This document shows positions 61,717 to 64,000 of a stretch of 64,000 nucleotides of DNA, in pieces. The DNA is from Dyadobacter arcticus (lineage in GTDB: Bacteria > Bacteroidota > Bacteroidia > Cytophagales > Spirosomataceae): the NCBI RefSeq assembly GCF_011762185.1, contig NZ_JAASQJ010000001.1, forward strand, positions 558,001 through 622,000. The letters are read 5' to 3'. Under the pieces are notes generated by a model. That model had not been told where the DNA came from. It did not search any database and worked only from the letters and a program-made list of their open reading frames with translations. Every line of letters starts with the position of its first letter. Position 1 is the first letter of the stretch. Position numbers and translations under genes: made by a program.

Positions 61717-63152
61717 TAGTTGCTGTTCTGGACTAGTACGCCATTGCTCAAATCCACTTCACGTTGTGGCAAAGGGAAGTAGTAATGCTTAGGTTTGACG
61801 AAATTACGACTTGGTTTATGAGGTCCGCGATCGATTTTATAATGTGCCACGATGTCAATTAGTCCTGCCTTATCCCAACGCATCAAATCCTGATGTCTTT
61901 CATTTTCTCCCGCCAGTTCCACACGTCTCTCGTGCATGATGTTTTTCATTGTAGCATTGGTAATTGCTGCCAGCCCAGCCCTTTTTCTTACTGCATTGAG
62001 TTCAACATCACCATTGGCACCTGAACGGATTTTGGCCTCGGCAGCAAGCAGATACACGTCCGCTGTTCTCAGAAACGGTGCATTAAGACTTTGGCTCATA
62101 TCGCCATTGTCGACAAACTGTGTGTATTTCTTGAATGCATAACCGGTAACCCGTGTCATATCTTTTGCAAATGTTTCTTTTCCAAGGCCCTTCCGGTCTA
62201 CCTGGTCGCCCGGGCTGAAAATGGAGGATGCCTTCCGCGTGTCCCCTTTTTCAAATTCCTTCACCAGATCGTCGATAGGTTCGTGAAAGCCCCAGCCGCC
62301 AAATGCCTGCGGTGTATGATAAAAAGTCGGGGAATTGTCTGTTGTCCAGCCGGTTTCATATTGAAGTGAAAATAATATCTCCGGATTATTTTCGGTCGCC
62401 AGCTCAAAATTCTGGTTAAAGCCGGTTGCCAATTTGTAAGCAGCATTGGAAGTCACTTTTGCGCTTGCTTCGATGGCTTTTGCCCATTGTTCCTCATACA
62501 CATATAATTTGGCCAGAAAACCAAAAGCAGAGCCCTGGGTAACCCTTCCAGCTTCCGCATCACCGTAAGAAACCGGCAACAATGTGGAGGCTTTCAGAAA
62601 ATCCGCCTCGGCCTGGGCACGAACTTCTGTCAGCGTGGATTTAGGCTTGTTGTAATTAAGTTTCAAAGCATCGTCTTCCAGCAATATCGGAACTTCACCA
62701 TAAACCAGCGAAAGTCTCCAATAGATGAAGCCTCTCAGAAAGTAAGCTTCACCCATGCTGCGGTTTCTCAAAGTCTCGTCCATTGAAACTTTCGGAGCGT
62801 TGATCAACACGGTATTGGCGCGGGAAATGACTTCGTACTTGGCTTTCCAGGTCGCCAGGATGTGTGAATTGGAGGCATCGAAAGTGAACATTTCGAGCGC
62901 CGTTTCATCGGAATGGTCGCCCGCGCGGTTCATATCATCCGAGCAGTTGTCAAATGTATATTCGGTATGCGCAAAGCCGTCTTCATCGAGCAATGGGGAG
63001 TAAACTGCATTCACTGCCGCCACCACATCATCGCCGTTTCGCCAGTATTGCTGGGAGGTAACCTGTCCGTATGGCGTGGTTTCGAGCAAATCGCTGCAAC
63101 TGGTCAGCATGGCAAGCAGTATGTATCCGGATAGTATTGTTATCTTTTTCAT
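61713..63152 (-). CDS. SusD/RagB-family surface lipoprotein
   Basis: 479 residues. The type-II signal (GYILLAMLTSC) with lipobox cysteine is followed by SDLLETTPYGQVTSQQYW. TPR-like helical units and a C-terminal substrate-binding part (RRVELAGENERHQDLMRWD, then PLPQREVDLSNG) are typical of SusD. It caps the SusC barrel and captures glycans or peptides on the cell surface. It is 39 bases behind the SusC-type gene and coupled to the downstream lipoprotein gene. Confidence 0.96.
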   Translation of the reverse strand: MKKITILSGYILLAMLTSCSDLLETTPYGQVTSQQYWRNGDDVVAAVNAVYSPLLDEDGFAHTEYTFDNCSDDMNRAGDHSDETALEMFTFDASNSHILATWKAKYEVISRANTVLINAPKVSMDETLRNRSMGEAYFLRGFIYWRLSLVYGEVPILLEDDALKLNYNKPKSTLTEVRAQAEADFLKASTLLPVSYGDAEAGRVTQGSAFGFLAKLYVYEEQWAKAIEASAKVTSNAAYKLATGFNQNFELATENNPEILFSLQYETGWTTDNSPTFYHTPQAFGGWGFHEPIDDLVKEFEKGDTRKASSIFSPGDQVDRKGLGKETFAKDMTRVTGYAFKKYTQFVDNGDMSQSLNAPFLRTADVYLLAAEAKIRSGANGDVELNAVRKRAGLAAITNATMKNIMHERRVELAGENERHQDLMRWDKAGLIDIVAHYKIDRGPHKPSRNFVKPKHYYFPLPQREVDLSNGVLVQNSNY

Positions 63153-63191
63153 AAATGAATCAAATTCTTCGGTGTAAATCTGAATGTTGGG

Positions 63192-64000
63192 TTAGAAAGA
63201 AATGGTAGCTCCGATGGTCCAGGTGCGGGCCAATGGGTACTGTGCATAATCTACATTCAGCTGGTTGTAAGACCCGTTTCCGCCGCCTACGTATCCCAGT
63301 TCAGGATTCAAACCTGAATACTTCGTGAAAGTCAGAATGTTCTGGCCCGTCACATATATTCTCGCCTGAGACATTTTAAGCTTGCTGATTGCATTCTTTG
63401 GAACGGAGCAACCCAACGTCAGGTTTTTCAAACGCAGGTAATCACCTTTTTCAACGAACAAGTCCGATGGTCTGAAATTCCGGTTTGCATTGTCGATGCT
63501 TACGCGTGGTACCGTGGTACTCGTTCCCGGCCCGTTCCAGCGCTCATTTTCTTCCGCATACAAATTGAAGGAATAGCTCGCATCCAATCCCTGCATCCGG
63601 TCAGCATTGTAGATTTTCGAACCGCCAACGCCTACAAAGAACAAAGTCAAATCAAATCCTTTGAAATTGGCACCTGCCGAGAAGCCGTAGTTTACTTTCG
63701 GCTGGGGACTTCCAATGGTCGTACGATCCAGGTCGTCCACAATACCATCGCCATTTAAGTCTGAGAACCGAACGTCACCGGGCTTGATCAGCCCGTCTGT
63801 GCGTCTTGTGTCGTTGGCAATGTTGCCGTCCGAATCGATTTCTCCCTGGCTTTGGTAGATGCCATTTGTTTTGTAACCATAGAAAGTACCATAAGGCTGG
63901 CCCTCATAAGTCCTTACAATTTCCTGCTGACCGCGTCCATAGAGCTGCGTCGCCAGAAATCCGCCTGGAGTGGCTAGTCTGGTTATTTTGTTTTGGATAA
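63192..64000 (-). CDS. SusC/RagA-family TonB receptor, C-terminal part (5' truncated)
   Basis: The frame is open from the window end to the stop at 63192; the apparent start at 63740 is an internal GTG. About 269 residues are visible. They hold the family's C-terminal signatures GQPYGTFYGYKTNGIYQS, GDVRFSDLNGDGIVD (a calcium-binding-like turn) and LRLKNLTLGCSVPKN, then the last strand WTIGATISF. The gene pairs with the SusD gene 39 bases downstream to import an unknown glycan or other polymer fragment across the outer membrane. Confidence 0.95.
   Translation of the reverse strand, partial: IQNKITRLATPGGFLATQLYGRGQQEIVRTYEGQPYGTFYGYKTNGIYQSQGEIDSDGNIANDTRRTDGLIKPGDVRFSDLNGDGIVDDLDRTTIGSPQPKVNYGFSAGANFKGFDLTLFFVGVGGSKIYNADRMQGLDASYSFNLYAEENERWNGPGTSTTVPRVSIDNANRNFRPSDLFVEKGDYLRLKNLTLGCSVPKNAISKLKMSQARIYVTGQNILTFTKYSGLNPELGYVGGGNGSYNQLNVDYAQYPLARTWTIGATISF

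Noticed and set aside
63192-63740. Complete short SusC-like gene starting at 63740
   Set aside because: The start is an internal GTG and the same frame stays open with SusC sequence to the window end, so it is a truncated receptor.
1-64000. Prophage, IS element or integrative island
   Set aside because: No transposase, integrase, terminase or terminal repeat was seen; toxin–antitoxin pairs alone do not prove an island.

Overview
The window looks like a chromosomal segment of a Bacteroidota bacterium of the Cytophagales/Spirosomaceae type; a Dyadobacter-like organism is my best guess, inferred from protein style and not proven. Support comes from SusC/SusD and FecA-like TonB receptors, LytS/LytTR signalling, a BamA–OmpH–OmpH cluster, GldE, an ArgF'-type (N-acyl-ornithine) carbamoyltransferase, a 29-residue AURKAIP1/COX24-type ribosomal protein, and a few matches to the Bacteroidota promoter element TAnnTTTG. 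No transposase, integrase, phage gene, CRISPR array, rRNA or tRNA was found. This is mostly core chromosome with accessory patches.

Layout. 1–4.4 kb: 3' end of an outer-membrane receptor, an exported helical protein, a pentapeptide-repeat/LytS histidine kinase and its LytTR regulator. 4.7–9.4 kb: envelope biogenesis (uppS, bamA, two OmpH/Skp chaperones), closed by a clear terminator. 9.7–19.1 kb: an exported Ig-like protein, lspA and proline dehydrogenase, DAHP synthase/chorismate mutase, an SGNH hydrolase, thymidine kinase, an unknown protein, an HMG-CoA-lyase-like enzyme and a CDP-paratose-epimerase-like enzyme. 19.3–27.6 kb: a five-gene envelope operon (exported protein, STN-type TonB receptor, two tandem DUF4249 lipoproteins, a large MG2-type protein), the best candidate here for an undescribed system. 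27.6–30.5 kb: Lrp regulator divergent from the threonine-catabolic pair tdh–kbl. 30.5–38.8 kb: transglutaminase, YceI, ceramidase-like protein, exported Gfo/Idh/MocA protein, thioesterase, a PIN toxin–antitoxin pair, a HerA-like ATPase and an alpha-E protein.

38.9–42.5 kb: glmM, a cysteine desulfurase and hemH. 42.5–52.9 kb: arginine/proline biosynthesis. On the minus strand lie a GNAT acyltransferase, argG, argC, a PIN toxin–antitoxin pair, argD and argF'; on the plus strand lie aat, then overlapping proB, proA and argE. argB is not in the window. 52.9–61.3 kb: enoyl-CoA hydratase, rng, the COX24-type protein, a TPR protein and HU (minus), then mutY, a Gfo/Idh/MocA protein, ssb and gldE (plus). 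61.3–64 kb: a minus-strand SusC–SusD–lipoprotein operon cut by the window end.

Several starts are not ATG (glmM, proB, HU, gldE and the HerA-like gene use GTG; rng, the second DUF4249 gene and the last lipoprotein use TTG). Where the longest frame began with a weak non-ATG codon far upstream of the family's usual N-terminus I chose the internal ATG and say so.
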